Of a stretch of 41,735 bases of DNA, positions 8,473-17,188 are shown one piece after another. The translations under genes and the position numbers were made by a program. The DNA lies in contig JAEDCW010000009.1 in the NCBI GenBank assembly GCA_016293975.1, positions 1-41,735 of the forward strand, written 5' to 3'. The number at the start of each line of letters is the position of its first letter. Positions within the stretch are counted from its first letter, which is position 1. This DNA comes from Clostridia bacterium. GTDB lineage: Bacteria > Bacillota > Clostridia > Christensenellales > CAG-138. The notes under the pieces are model-generated. The model did no database searches. It was not told the origin of the DNA and saw only the letters and a list, made by a program, of their open reading frames with translations.

Positions 8473-9549
8473 TTACCCCTTTTTCTTTAGTATTACGTCC
8501 ATGACCCTGTCGACAGCATCTGCGCCGTCAGCTTTGGTCATCGCCGCTATGTATTTTTTTCTGTTGTCGTAAAGCTTAGTCAACTCATCCACGAGCCTCT
8601 TTGAATCGAGCTCCCTTTGCTCTACCTCAACACTGTAGCCCTTCCTCGCAAAATAGGCGGCGTTTTTAAGCTGATCGCCCCTGCTTACTTCTTTGGGAAG
8701 CGGCACGAGTATAGCGGGGATTGCAAGCGAGAGTATCTCAAACACGGCGTTTGCCCCTGCTCTCGTCAGCATCACATCCGTACAGGCAAATACGTCCTTC
8801 AGCTCATCCGCTATAAACTCTATCTGTCTGTAGCCGGCAATATTTTCAAGAGCATCTTTGCGCTTTCCCTTGCCGCAGATATGTACTATGTCAAAGCGTG
8901 AAACCAGCTCATCCATTGCGCCCGTGACCGCATCGTTTATCGCCTTTGCTCCGAGGCTTCCGCCCATTATCAGCAATATCGGCTTTTTCCCGTCAAAGTC
9001 CAGGAACTCCAAACCCGCACTTCTGTCGCCGCTCAGGAGCTCTCTTCTGATGGGCGTCCCCGTATAAACGCCCTTGCCCTTAAAGCAATCGAGCGTATCC
9101 TCAAACGACACGCAAATATCGTCCGCATAGCGCGAGGCTATCTTGTTTGCCAGCCCGGGCGTATAGTCGCATTCGTGTATGACGATGTGCGCCTTATTCT
9201 TTGCCGCCATGACAACGGGCACGGAGACGTACCCTCCTTTGGAGAATACCACATCCGGCTTAATCTCCGCTATGAGTCTTTTTGCCTGCTTTATTCCCTT
9301 CAAGACATTGAAAACATCAACGAAATTGTGCTTTATATTGCCAAATGACAGACCCCTGCGGAACTTACCCGATGAAACGGCATGATAGCTTACATCGTCG
9401 TATCTCGACATGAGCGAGTGCTCTATGCCGTCCTCCGTTCCCACAAAATGAAGCTCAAAACCCTCTTTTCTGAGTTCGTCGAGCAGTGCGATAATAGGCA
9501 TAACATGGCCTGCCGTTCCGCCGCCCGTCAAAACGATTCGCTTTCCCAT
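8473..9549 (-). CDS. murG: MurG, lipid II-forming GlcNAc transferase
   Basis: Transfers GlcNAc from UDP-GlcNAc to lipid I on the inner face of the membrane, the last cytoplasmic step of peptidoglycan precursor synthesis. The protein opens with the glycine-rich loop GGGTAGHVMP and has the central GGSLGA loop and the C-terminal TRAGANAVFE donor-binding motif of GT28 enzymes. I chose the ATG at 9549 (358 residues), because AGGGGGAT lies just upstream. An in-frame ATG at 9588 lacks a ribosome site and would add 13 atypical residues. The gene lies outside any dcw cluster. Confidence 0.93.
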   Translation of the reverse strand: MGKRIVLTGGGTAGHVMPIIALLDELRKEGFELHFVGTEDGIEHSLMSRYDDVSYHAVSSGKFRRGLSFGNIKHNFVDVFNVLKGIKQAKRLIAEIKPDVVFSKGGYVSVPVVMAAKNKAHIVIHECDYTPGLANKIASRYADDICVSFEDTLDCFKGKGVYTGTPIRRELLSGDRSAGLEFLDFDGKKPILLIMGGSLGAKAINDAVTGAMDELVSRFDIVHICGKGKRKDALENIAGYRQIEFIADELKDVFACTDVMLTRAGANAVFEILSLAIPAILVPLPKEVSRGDQLKNAAYFARKGYSVEVEQRELDSKRLVDELTKLYDNRKKYIAAMTKADGADAVDRVMDVILKKKG

Positions 9550-9880
9550 ATATCCCCCTAAACTGCATTCCGGCTGTATCCCGGGCATTCCATACTATTC
9601 AACTGCGCCCCGGAATGTTTTATTATAACACAATCCGATATCGACCGATTGCGAAGGCTTTCGTCTCACGCACAGACATCGATACGCTGCGGCACGTATT
9701 ATATCACAAGGCTCACCGCGGCTGTCTACTGCCGCCGCATGATCCGACACAGGTACATTTTGGGAACGACGCCTATTCAAAACAGGTCCTGCTCTATGCC
9801 CGGCATGTATGCACGCCCGCTCTGTTTGCCTCCCACAGCATTTCCTGCAGTTTGCCGCATTATATCAAAACCGAATCCCG
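9550..9880. other. Intergenic region upstream of murG
   Basis: These 331 bases lie between the ABC transporter stop and murG. No convincing gene is seen. It holds three extended -10 elements on the minus strand, each TGnTATAAT: TATAAT at 9622-9627, 9698-9703 and 9859-9864. None has a good -35. The region is probably the murG/cca promoter region. Confidence 0.45.
9622..9630 (-). promoter_or_regulatory. Extended -10 promoter candidate for murG
   Basis: TGTTATAAT on the minus strand is the closest of three extended -10 elements upstream of murG. It would give a leader of about 65 bases. Confidence 0.45.
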
Positions 9881-12718
9881 CTATTCCGTGCGAAGTGCGG
9901 TCACGGGGTTTTTGCTTGCCGCCTTGCTTGCCGGAATAAGTCCGCCGATAAATGTCAGAAGTACGCTCAAAACTATGAGTATCAGCGCTCCTCCCGGCGG
10001 CAACGATGCGTTTATGTCGCTTATACCCGTAAGCGCGTGGAGCAACGCGTTTGTAGGTATGGTAAGTACAAGCGTCGTGGCTATGCCGATCACGCCCGCT
10101 AACAGCCCTATTATGAACGTCTCTGCGTTGAACACCTGCGAAATATTGAGCTTAGATGCGCCTATGGCCCTGAGTATTCCTATCTCCTTCGTGCGCTCAA
10201 GCACCGATATGTATGTTATTATGCCTATCATTATCGACGAAACTATAAGCGACACCGCGACAAGGCCCACGAGCACATATGTGATTATGTTAATAATCGA
10301 AGTCACCGACGATATTATAAGCGCGACATAATCCGTGTAGGTGATGCGCTTGTTCTCCTCCACGCATGCGTTGTAACGCGCGATGCACTCCGTCGCGGCT
10401 TCCTTGGCTTCAAACGTGTCTGTGTATATGTATATGTATGCAGGTGCGTCATAGCTCACCTTGCCGAACTCTATAAGGTTGTCCTTGAGTGTCGCCCCTG
10501 CGATACATCTGTCGTAGAGCGAGAGCAGTATAGCCTTGTCCGGCGAAACGTCGAGCCACACGTCGAGCGCATTGCTCAGCGTCGCATCGTCTGCATCGAG
10601 GTCTATCCCGATAGGTGCGGCTACGCTCATGTCCGGTATGAGCTTTTCGGTGAGCGTATCCGACGGTGAGGGTGTTGCGGATGTATTCGGAGATGTCTCG
10701 GGCAAAGGCTCAGTGCCGGGTTTTTCGCTTTCGGAATAGTCGGCAAATGCCCTGTACAGCGCCGCTTTTTCCGCAGTGCCCAGTCCTTTTACATACGCGG
10801 CCGCATCCGCCACCTTTTCTTCGTCGGTAGCTGCTTCAAAACGCATACCCGTGAGCACGTTGACCTCGGGCGTATTCTCCTGCGCCCTCACGACCTCGCT
10901 CTGTGCCGTGTACTCAATATAGTAATCCCTTAAAAGAGACGTGTACGCAACCGCATCGGCGATAGTGGCAGCCGCCGCATCCGCCTTTGGTCTGATGACG
11001 CCCGAAATTTTCAGCTTTAGCGCATCCTTGACGAGCGACTGCGCGGTGAGATTATCCTCTGCGTACTCATATACCCCCTCCTCGTTTTTCTTATAGCCGT
11101 CGCAGACCGGTATCATGTAAAACTCATGCTTGCATATGTCTTCATATTCAGAGAAATATCCCTCGTTGTCCTCACTCGTGCGCGCGGCTTCGTCGAGTTC
11201 TGTATATTCCTCTGCGGATATTATCCCGAGCTGATAAAGCACGCCAGCGCTCAGCGTATTGCTCTCACTCAACACGAGCACGACCTCATTGTATGCCGAC
11301 GGCCATTTCCCATGGAGCAACTCGTAGCTGTCGGTAATGACGGGGCTTATAAGCTCATCGCCCGGTCCTTCCATCAACTCGCAGAAATTCTCAGCCCCCG
11401 CTGCAGACGCGCCGAGCATGCTCGATATCCCATCCAACACCCCAAAGCTGAGTGAGCCGGACAGATCGTGTTTGCGAGCGCGTTTGAGTGCCTGCGATGT
11501 ATCGGCATCCGAACGAATGAGCTCTCCGTTTGGGTCGTATGAGTATATGTCAAAGCTCAAATCGTAGGTGTATACGACCCCGTTTTCACCGAGATATTCG
11601 TGTATTTCGCTCGTCGTGTCATCCAGATAGCGTTTGAATGCCGTTAGGTCGTTTTCCGCAACGCTCAGTGAAAGCGCGTCTCTGTTGCTTCGTCTGCCCG
11701 CATCGGCAAATACGCCGTCCGGACGGGCGATATCCGAACCGTCCGACATATTACCCATGTTCATAAGCTCTTCCATGTCTATCGTCTCGGCGTTTATTGC
11801 AATCGGGTACGCCGCCATTGTATCCCTCTGCACCCTTACTATGTATTCGCTCACACCGTTTGAAAGCGCAAGTATGAGCGCTATTCCGACTATACCGATA
11901 GACCCCGCAAGCGAGGTCAAAAAAGCCCTGCCGAGCTTTGTACGCAGATTGTTAAACGAGAGTGAGAGCGCGGTAAAAAACGACATGGATGCCCTGCCCA
12001 TACTCTTTTTGTTCACAGGCACAGGTTCCGTATCCTCCAGTATGAGCGGAGAAGTGTCGTCGGTGATAACGCCGTCCTTCAGATGCACCGTCCTCGTAGC
12101 ATATCTCTCCGCAAGCTCAGAATTGTGCGTGACCATCACTACGAGCCTCGACTTTGCTACCTCGCTTAAAAGCTTCATCACCTGCTCGCTTGTTTCGGTA
12201 TCGAGCGCCCCCGTCGGTTCATCCGCAAGGAGTATCTCAGGGTCATTAACGAGTGCTCGCGCTATCGCCACCCTCTGCATCTGTCCGCCTGACATCTGTC
12301 CCGGGCGCTTATGAAGCTGATCTCCCAAACCCACCTGTTCAAGCGCCCTCTTTGCCCTGCGCCGCCTTTCCGAGTATCTCACCCCGGATATGGTGAGTGC
12401 CAGTTCGACGTTTGAGAGTATGCTCTGGTGCGGTATCAGATTATAGCTTTGGAATACAAAACCAATCGTATGGTTTCTGTACGAGTCCCAGTCCCTGTCC
12501 GTGTATTCATTTGTCGTTATACCGTTTACTATCATGTCGCCGCTGTCGTAACGGTCAAGTCCGCCTATCACGTTTAGAAGTGTGGTTTTGCCCGAGCCCG
12601 ACGGCCCCAGTATGGCAACAAATTCATTGTCACGCAGATTTAGAGAAACCTCATCAAGGGCGATCTGAGTCAGTTCACCCGTCACAAACCTCTTACTGAT
12701 ACCTTTGATCTGAAGCAT
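9881..12718 (-). CDS. ABC transporter, ATPase fused to FtsX-type permease
   Basis: One chain of about 945 residues combines an ABC ATPase (1-225) with a MacB/FtsX-type permease. Seen in the ATPase: Walker A GPSGSGKTT (40-48), signature SGGQMQRVA, and Walker B ILLADEPTGALD. A first membrane helix near residue 270 is followed by about 500 extracytoplasmic residues containing a Pro/Ser/Thr-rich patch. Three C-terminal helices flank the FtsX core (ERTKEIGILRAIGASK). This type VII architecture performs mechanotransmission or lipoprotein/peptide export rather than classic transport; in Firmicutes it is linked to bacitracin-type resistance or peptide release. The start is ATG 12718, eight bases after GAGGTG; GTG at 12724 is possible. 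It appears monocistronic. Substrate unknown. Confidence 0.9.
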   Translation of the reverse strand: MLQIKGISKRFVTGELTQIALDEVSLNLRDNEFVAILGPSGSGKTTLLNVIGGLDRYDSGDMIVNGITTNEYTDRDWDSYRNHTIGFVFQSYNLIPHQSILSNVELALTISGVRYSERRRRAKRALEQVGLGDQLHKRPGQMSGGQMQRVAIARALVNDPEILLADEPTGALDTETSEQVMKLLSEVAKSRLVVMVTHNSELAERYATRTVHLKDGVITDDTSPLILEDTEPVPVNKKSMGRASMSFFTALSLSFNNLRTKLGRAFLTSLAGSIGIVGIALILALSNGVSEYIVRVQRDTMAAYPIAINAETIDMEELMNMGNMSDGSDIARPDGVFADAGRRSNRDALSLSVAENDLTAFKRYLDDTTSEIHEYLGENGVVYTYDLSFDIYSYDPNGELIRSDADTSQALKRARKHDLSGSLSFGVLDGISSMLGASAAGAENFCELMEGPGDELISPVITDSYELLHGKWPSAYNEVVLVLSESNTLSAGVLYQLGIISAEEYTELDEAARTSEDNEGYFSEYEDICKHEFYMIPVCDGYKKNEEGVYEYAEDNLTAQSLVKDALKLKISGVIRPKADAAAATIADAVAYTSLLRDYYIEYTAQSEVVRAQENTPEVNVLTGMRFEAATDEEKVADAAAYVKGLGTAEKAALYRAFADYSESEKPGTEPLPETSPNTSATPSPSDTLTEKLIPDMSVAAPIGIDLDADDATLSNALDVWLDVSPDKAILLSLYDRCIAGATLKDNLIEFGKVSYDAPAYIYIYTDTFEAKEAATECIARYNACVEENKRITYTDYVALIISSVTSIINIITYVLVGLVAVSLIVSSIMIGIITYISVLERTKEIGILRAIGASKLNISQVFNAETFIIGLLAGVIGIATTLVLTIPTNALLHALTGISDINASLPPGGALILIVLSVLLTFIGGLIPASKAASKNPVTALRTE

Positions 12719-12765
12719 ACGCACAACACCTCGACTGTTATTCTAAGGTCGCTCGGGCATTCAGC

Positions 12766-12792
12766 AAAAAATCTCGGCACACTCAGCCGAGA
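12766..12792 (-). terminator. Terminator-like hairpin upstream of the ABC transporter gene
   Basis: Minus strand: TCTCGGC, seven-base loop, GCCGAGA, then TTTTTG. It would end any transcript arriving from the ferredoxin side before the ABC gene. Confidence 0.65.
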
Positions 12793-12966
12793 CGTGACCG
12801 TCCCTTAGTGATTCCGGATTATTTTCTGTCACGCGGCAGATGTGTATACAGGCTCAGCGGTATTTTTGTGTGACGCGAATGAAAACAAATCAAACCAGCC
12901 CAAGCGCTGTTATTTGATAAGCTCCGCGACTGCCAAACAAATCTATTGCACCCGAAATTTGCATAT

Positions 12967-12998
12967 AAAAACGAGCTTTGTTTAAACGCAAAGCCCGC
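12967..12998 (-). terminator. Terminator downstream of the ferredoxin gene
   Basis: Minus strand: GGGCTTTG and CAAAGCTC form an eight-base stem (with a G-T pair) closing an eight-base loop, followed by GTTTTTATAT. It lies about 150 bases past the ferredoxin stop. Confidence 0.6.
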
Positions 12999-13147
12999 TG
13001 TAGGAATCGCATAATTTTATCGTGCTTATTACAGCACCGTGGTTGTCCGTGCTGTTATACGGCGCGTGTAACGCCCATCTGCGCGCCTTATCGAATCTCT
13101 TTTCAATGTCGCGCGCAAAGTGAATGTTGAAGGTCGATGTGTTATGC

Positions 13148-13333
13148 TTACCCTTCTGTCTCGATTACGCTTACGGGGCAAGACTCCGCCGCAGAGCGCG
13201 CTTTGTCCTCGTTGCTCGAGTCGGGCTGTTTGTAGACCTGTGATACGCCCTCATCATTAAACTTGAAAACCTCCGGGCAGATGTTTACGCAGATACCACA
13301 GCTTATACATCCCTCGATTACTTTTGCTCTCAT
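13148..13333 (-). CDS. Small ferredoxin, one [4Fe-4S] cluster
   Basis: A 61-residue electron carrier. The N-terminal half holds C-I-S-C-G-I-C (C9, C12, C15) plus the cysteine of ICPE. A later CP in ESCPVSVI matches the single-cluster ferredoxins with a degenerate second site (Thermotoga/Bacillus type). The ribosome site is GGAGAAGTAATT before the ATG. It follows the cupin gene by 21 bases on the same strand, so the two are probably cotranscribed. A Rieske flavoprotein is divergent to them, which may make this a small redox locus. The partner enzyme is not evident from the sequence. Confidence 0.9.
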   Translation of the reverse strand: MRAKVIEGCISCGICVNICPEVFKFNDEGVSQVYKQPDSSNEDKARSAAESCPVSVIETEG

Positions 13334-13354
13334 AATTACTTCTCCTTCTATGAT

Positions 13355-13693
13355 TTATTGAAATACAACGACAAGGAGCATCTTTAAACTCTCCTTGGCG
13401 TATACGGAGTGACTTACATTGGCAGGCATTATGAGCGTTTGCCCTGCGGCGACCGTGTATTCGTTACCGCCTACGGTAAATATCCCCGTGCCCTCCAATA
13501 CCGTCACCATTGCATCTCCGTGCGACTTGTGTGCACCCATCTCCTCATACTTATCGAACGCGAACAACGCAATGCTTACACCCTCGTTTTGTGCAAGCGT
13601 TTTGCTTACGACATGACCGCTTTGTATCTGCACATGTTTTGCGAGGCTCAATATCGCCTCGTGTTCGATGTTTTTGATGTAGTTACGGTACAA
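13355..13693 (-). CDS. Cupin-domain protein
   Basis: 112 residues forming a single conserved beta-barrel cupin. The first motif reads G-x5-H-x-H-like (EMGAHKSHGDAMVTVLEGTG) and the second G-x5-P-x-x-x-x-H (AGQTLIMPANVSHSV). The histidines probably bind a metal. The start is TTG, with GGAGGTGTCACATA upstream; no ATG is available near it. Small single-domain cupins of this kind are often annotated as binding or sensor proteins; no substrate can be named. Probably in an operon with the ferredoxin. Confidence 0.85.
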   Translation of the reverse strand: MYRNYIKNIEHEAILSLAKHVQIQSGHVVSKTLAQNEGVSIALFAFDKYEEMGAHKSHGDAMVTVLEGTGIFTVGGNEYTVAAGQTLIMPANVSHSVYAKESLKMLLVVVFQ

Positions 13694-13769
13694 TATGTGA
13701 CACCTCCGATGCTATAGATTATCCCCCGAAGAATCACATTCATTCGCTATGCGGAAAAATCATGTTCAA

Positions 13770-13805
13770 TATTGGGCATTATTATTTTTGACTTTTATGC
13801 CAATA
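13770..13805. promoter_or_regulatory. Inverted repeat in the divergent cupin / FAD-Rieske promoter region
   Basis: TATTGGGCAT (13770-13779) and ATGCCAATA (13797-13805) are inverted copies with one bulged base, separated by 17 bases. The pair sits between two divergent genes and near the expected promoters, so it could be a shared operator. No regulator can be named. Confidence 0.4.
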
Positions 13806-13832
13806 CTATTTTAAAAAGGGGGCATCAACGAT

Positions 13833-15131
13833 ATGAATTTTCTCTGGACAGATTCGCTCACACAGCCTTGCTTTCCCTCACTCGACGGCGATAAGCAGAC
13901 CGATGTGCTTATAATAGGCGGTGGAATGGCGGGCGTGCTCTGCGCGTATTTTTTAGAAAGGAACAATGTCAATTACATTCTCGTCGAAGGCGAGCGAATA
14001 GGTCACGGCATAACGAAGGGCACTACCGCGGTCATTACTCCACAGCACGATACTCTCTACAGCAGCATGATAAAAAAGCATGGACGCGAAACGGCACAGC
14101 TCTATCTCGAGGCAAACCTCAACGGTCTTTCGACTTACCGCGAGCTTGCAAAGGAGATCGACTGCGACTTTGAGGAGATGCCCTCGGTTATGTTTTCGTT
14201 AAACGACAGGCAGAAGATGGAGGACGAGACGAGCGCAATAAGAAGTCTCGGTTTCGATGCGGAATTTATCACGCGCACATGTATGCCTTTCCCCGTTGCA
14301 GGGGCTGTGCGCTTTCCTCACATGGGACAGTTCCATCCTCTAAAGTTCATTTACGGCATATCAAAAAACCTCAACATATACGAGAGGACATACGTTAAAA
14401 AGCTCGACGGCACGGTTGCCATGACTGATGGCGGCATTATTCACGCAAAAAAGGTCATAGTTGCCACCCACTTCCCCCTTATAAACAAGCACGGTATGTA
14501 TTTCATGAAGCTGTATCAGAGGCGATCTCACGTAATCGCGCTTGAAAATGCGCCTCATATAGGCTGTACGATAGAGGACGAGGCGAAGAATGGCTTTTAT
14601 ATGCGCAACTATAAAAATCTGCTGCTCATAGGCGGATGCAATCACAGGACGGGTGCGGATAAGGGTGGCTTTACGAGCGTGAGAGAGTTTGCGCGCACAT
14701 ATTATCCTGATGCCGTCGAGAAATACGCCTGGGCAAATCAAGACTGCGTCACATTGGACGGATTGCCCTACATAGGGTCCTACAGCAAGAATATGCCGAA
14801 TGTCTATGTAGCTTCGGGGTTCAATCTGTGGGGAATGACGACGTCTATGGTCGCGGCATTTGTGCTATGCGACCTGGTAACGGAGAAGTCCAATCGCTAT
14901 GCGCCGATTTTCAGGACAGACAGAAGTATGCTCACGGGACAGCTTTTCTTAAACCTCGGTACGACTTTAATGGACTTTGTTATACCGACGACAAAACGCT
15001 GTCCGCACATGGGTTGTGCGCTGAAATGGAATCCGGCGGAGCATACTTGGGATTGCCCCTGTCACGGTTCACGCTTTGACGAGCACGGGGAGCTTATAGA
15101 CGGTCCGGCTATGAAAAACGGCGATGTGTGA
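13833..15131 (+). CDS. FAD-dependent oxidoreductase with C-terminal Rieske domain
   Basis: 432 residues. The N-terminal FAD fold opens with VLIIGGGMAGVLCAY (about 26-40), and the DAO-type core continues to about 350. The chain ends in a Rieske [2Fe-2S] domain with both motifs, CPHMGC and CPCHGS (about 387-414). Relatives with this layout are annotated as FAD-dependent oxidoreductase/Rieske proteins of Firmicutes and Bacteroidota; their substrate is unknown. The stop follows soon after the second cluster motif, so the domain is slightly short but has all ligands. RBS: AAAAAGGGGG before the ATG. Divergent to the cupin/ferredoxin pair. Confidence 0.9.
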   Translation: MNFLWTDSLTQPCFPSLDGDKQTDVLIIGGGMAGVLCAYFLERNNVNYILVEGERIGHGITKGTTAVITPQHDTLYSSMIKKHGRETAQLYLEANLNGLSTYRELAKEIDCDFEEMPSVMFSLNDRQKMEDETSAIRSLGFDAEFITRTCMPFPVAGAVRFPHMGQFHPLKFIYGISKNLNIYERTYVKKLDGTVAMTDGGIIHAKKVIVATHFPLINKHGMYFMKLYQRRSHVIALENAPHIGCTIEDEAKNGFYMRNYKNLLLIGGCNHRTGADKGGFTSVREFARTYYPDAVEKYAWANQDCVTLDGLPYIGSYSKNMPNVYVASGFNLWGMTTSMVAAFVLCDLVTEKSNRYAPIFRTDRSMLTGQLFLNLGTTLMDFVIPTTKRCPHMGCALKWNPAEHTWDCPCHGSRFDEHGELIDGPAMKNGDV

Positions 15132-15253
15132 AGAGGGATTACAAAAAGTCAAGCGACCCGTAATATCAAGGGTTTTCAGACTTCGCCCACCCCTTTTGAT
15201 AGCGATTTGATAATTTCCGTTGAAGTGACCATTATTCTGTATCTTACGGGTTT

Positions 15254-15760
15254 TTAGTTTATCAGAATAATTCCCGAGTGGTTGTTGTCATCAACGAGAA
15301 AGCTAAGACGGTAATACTCTTTAGGGAGATCCTTCAAAAGAACAGGTTTCGGCTCACTCATTGGTTTTTCCATATCATAGACAAGAAATTCCGTGAAGTT
15401 GCAGGTCACAATCCAACGCGGACGCTGCGAATACGGGAGCTCTGCCGCATAGCGCTTTGCCTGCTGAAACGGATTTAAAAATGTTCCGTCTGACTGCTTG
15501 ATTGGTTTGCGAAGACCCTTGTCTACGCCTTTTTGTTCGATCAGAACATGTGTTGACGGAATCGTACCGTCAATGAATCCGTTAGCCTTGTTAATATGAA
15601 CCTGATCTTCAAATGAAATTAATTGCTCCGGATGCTCAACACCGATTATATCACGAAGAAGAGAAAGCCAAAACGGTTGACTCTCGCCTTTTTCATAACC
15701 CTTGTCTTTCCAACAATCAGAAAAAGCTTTTGCTGCTCTTTTTCTATCAGCTTCTGTCAT
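15254..15760 (-). pseudogene. Type IIL restriction-modification protein, N-terminal fragment
   Basis: 168 residues matching the N-terminal (nuclease) domain of MmeI-like type IIL enzymes. Seen: FWLSLLRDIIGVEHPEQLISFE, then a D/E-x-K core (GFIDGTIPSTHVLIEQKG), FQQAKRYAAELP and ARWIVTCNF-like strands. The family is about 900 residues, with methyltransferase and target-recognition domains after this one; here the frame stops after DDNNHSG and nothing recognisable follows before 15132. I chose the ATG at 15760, with GGAGG upstream. It overlaps the stop of the preceding small ORF (ATGA), so the two were translationally coupled. A solitary nuclease domain without its methylase would be dangerous if active, so it is probably inactive. 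Confidence 0.75.
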
Positions 15761-16002
15761 AACTTCCTCCAATTACATCCACCCGCAGTCCATTGTTTTT
15801 TAAAATCCATTATCTCTGCAGGTATCGTATTCGGCTTGGTAGGAAAAACCCCGATTGTCCGAAGCACGGTGCTGTAATCCTCCATTTCAGTATCAATTTT
15901 GCGACAGAAGCCTTCCATGATCCCGGCAGCAACAAAATCAGCAGATTCAGCAATTCCGTCTTTACTGATAATGACTTCTTTTGCTTGCTCTCGGATGTCC
16001 AC
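15757..16002 (-). CDS. Hypothetical 81-residue protein upstream of the type IIL fragment
   Basis: I do not recognise this small acidic protein. It begins with GTG and ends in an ATGA overlap with the type IIL fragment, which suggests a coupled pair. The reading frame continues upstream across a TGA at 16003-16005 into about 38 further residues (from an ATG near 16122: MDFKIICVFF...). It may therefore be the C-terminal part of a larger, broken protein. No signal peptide, helix-turn-helix or Cys motif is visible. Confidence 0.45.
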   Translation of the reverse strand: MDIREQAKEVIISKDGIAESADFVAAGIMEGFCRKIDTEMEDYSTVLRTIGVFPTKPNTIPAEIMDFKKQWTAGGCNWRKL

Positions 16003-16142
16003 TCATTCATCTGCTTTCAATTTAAAAGCCACACACAAAAAAACATATATGCGCACTCTTTACTGTAGCGTGAAAAATTAGATTCTTCAATAAAAAACAC
16101 GCATATGATTTTGAAATCCATGCGCAAGATTAATGAACATTA

Positions 16143-16639
16143 TTATAAGGGACTCAAATTTATATCCGCCTTCCTCGTCTGACTGCAAAGCTGACGGACA
16201 TTGAGCTTATATCCCTGCCATCCTTGATAAAGTGAGTGCCGCACTGACGGAATATGAACCGCGTGTTGTGCTCTATGCATTGTTGTCTGACTGAGAGTAC
16301 CCATTCGTAGTCGAGAGGACGGGCGTTTGTGTCGGATTCCCCTTCGACTATCACGTGCTCGATGCCCTGCAGATGCGGCAATATGTCCATCGCGCCTATC
16401 ATCGGCTGACAGACCATGTTTCTGTGCTTTATCGACGCATTTACGAATATCGGGAGGCTTCTGTCCGCCGCCTCCCGATTCTCCACGCTGCAGCCCACTG
16501 TCACGTTCTCCCAGCCGTCGCCCCGGTCGTCGGGTATACAAGCATTGAACCGCTCTATTCGCTTTGTCAGAAACAAGAAGCCCAAGTCCCTGCGCTCGCG
16601 AATCATGTCCCACCATTCCTTGCGCCACTCGTCCGTCTT
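16143..16639 (-). pseudogene. DUF5131 (phage Gp37/Gp68-like) family protein, 3' fragment with frameshift
   Basis: The reading frame gives EWRKEWWDMIRERRDLGFLF, LTKRIERF, NVTVGCSVEN, VIVEGESD and FRQCGTHFIKDG, characteristic of the C-terminal part of DUF5131 proteins. The N-terminal half, which contains the family's cysteine motif, is missing. Near 16213 one base has been lost: the frame must shift to give YKLNVRQLCSQTRKADI, the usual end of the family. The fragment begins in the same frame immediately after the TGA stop of the Gx transporter gene (16640-16642), so a recombination junction lies at the operon's 3' end. Non-functional. Confidence 0.75.
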
Positions 16640-17188
16640 TCACTGCACATCTGTTTTGCCGGAATCGTCGGAGCTGTCGGCGGTTTTGCTTTTATGCGCG
16701 CCGGTGTACCGCAAAACTAGCTTTCCTATAGTGCCCGTGAGCACGCCCGATATCACAGCGGCAATAAGAAGCACCGGCAGATATGCGATTATAACGTGCG
16801 TCTGCACGAGGAAGCACGCCACGGCTATCTGCCCCACGTTGTGCATCGCCGCACCTGCCACGCTTACGCCTATGACGCTCACCTTGTCGAAGCGTTTGAG
16901 CATTATCATGGCAATCACGCTGAGTACGCCTCCGACAAAGCTGTAGAGCACGGATACTCCCGAGCCAAAAAGCACACCGGATAGCGCAACTTTCAGCACC
17001 ATGAGCGCGATCGTACTCTTTATGTCCAAAAAATAGAGCGCATACAGAAGCACCGCGTTTGACAGGCCGAGTTTTATTCCCGGTATGCTCGATATAGGTA
17101 CGAGGTGCTCGACATAGCCAAGTATCAGCGCAAGAGACGTAAGTAAACCGAGAAGCGCTATTCGTCGGGTTTTGGTTTTTAAACTCAT
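16640..17188 (-). CDS. Gx transporter family membrane protein
   Basis: 182 residues with about five membrane helices. It matches the Gx transporter / heptaprenyl diphosphate synthase component I family (PF07456): LGYVEHLVPISSIPGIKLGLSN and AGAAMHNVGQIAVA are the telltale stretches. The family is ECF S-component-like and is often found with NusG-II and FMN-binding proteins, as here. The ATG overlaps the stop of the NusG-II gene by four bases. A hydrophilic Ser/Asp/Lys tail ends the protein next to the DUF5131 remnant. Last intact gene of the Rnf-like operon. Substrate unproven; a quinone or isoprenoid-related role has been proposed for the family. Confidence 0.82.
   Translation of the reverse strand: MSLKTKTRRIALLGLLTSLALILGYVEHLVPISSIPGIKLGLSNAVLLYALYFLDIKSTIALMVLKVALSGVLFGSGVSVLYSFVGGVLSVIAMIMLKRFDKVSVIGVSVAGAAMHNVGQIAVACFLVQTHVIIAYLPVLLIAAVISGVLTGTIGKLVLRYTGAHKSKTADSSDDSGKTDVQ

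Larger units (their letters stand above)
12719..13147. other. Intergenic region with several hairpins
   Basis: About 430 bases without a convincing gene, between the ABC transporter and the ferredoxin. Two terminator-like hairpins on the minus strand are listed separately. A third inverted repeat (ACAGCAC with GTGCTGT, 13031-13037 and 13049-13055) has no T-run. The space between the two terminators (about 170 bases) could hold a short transcript, but nothing specific supports one. Confidence 0.4.
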
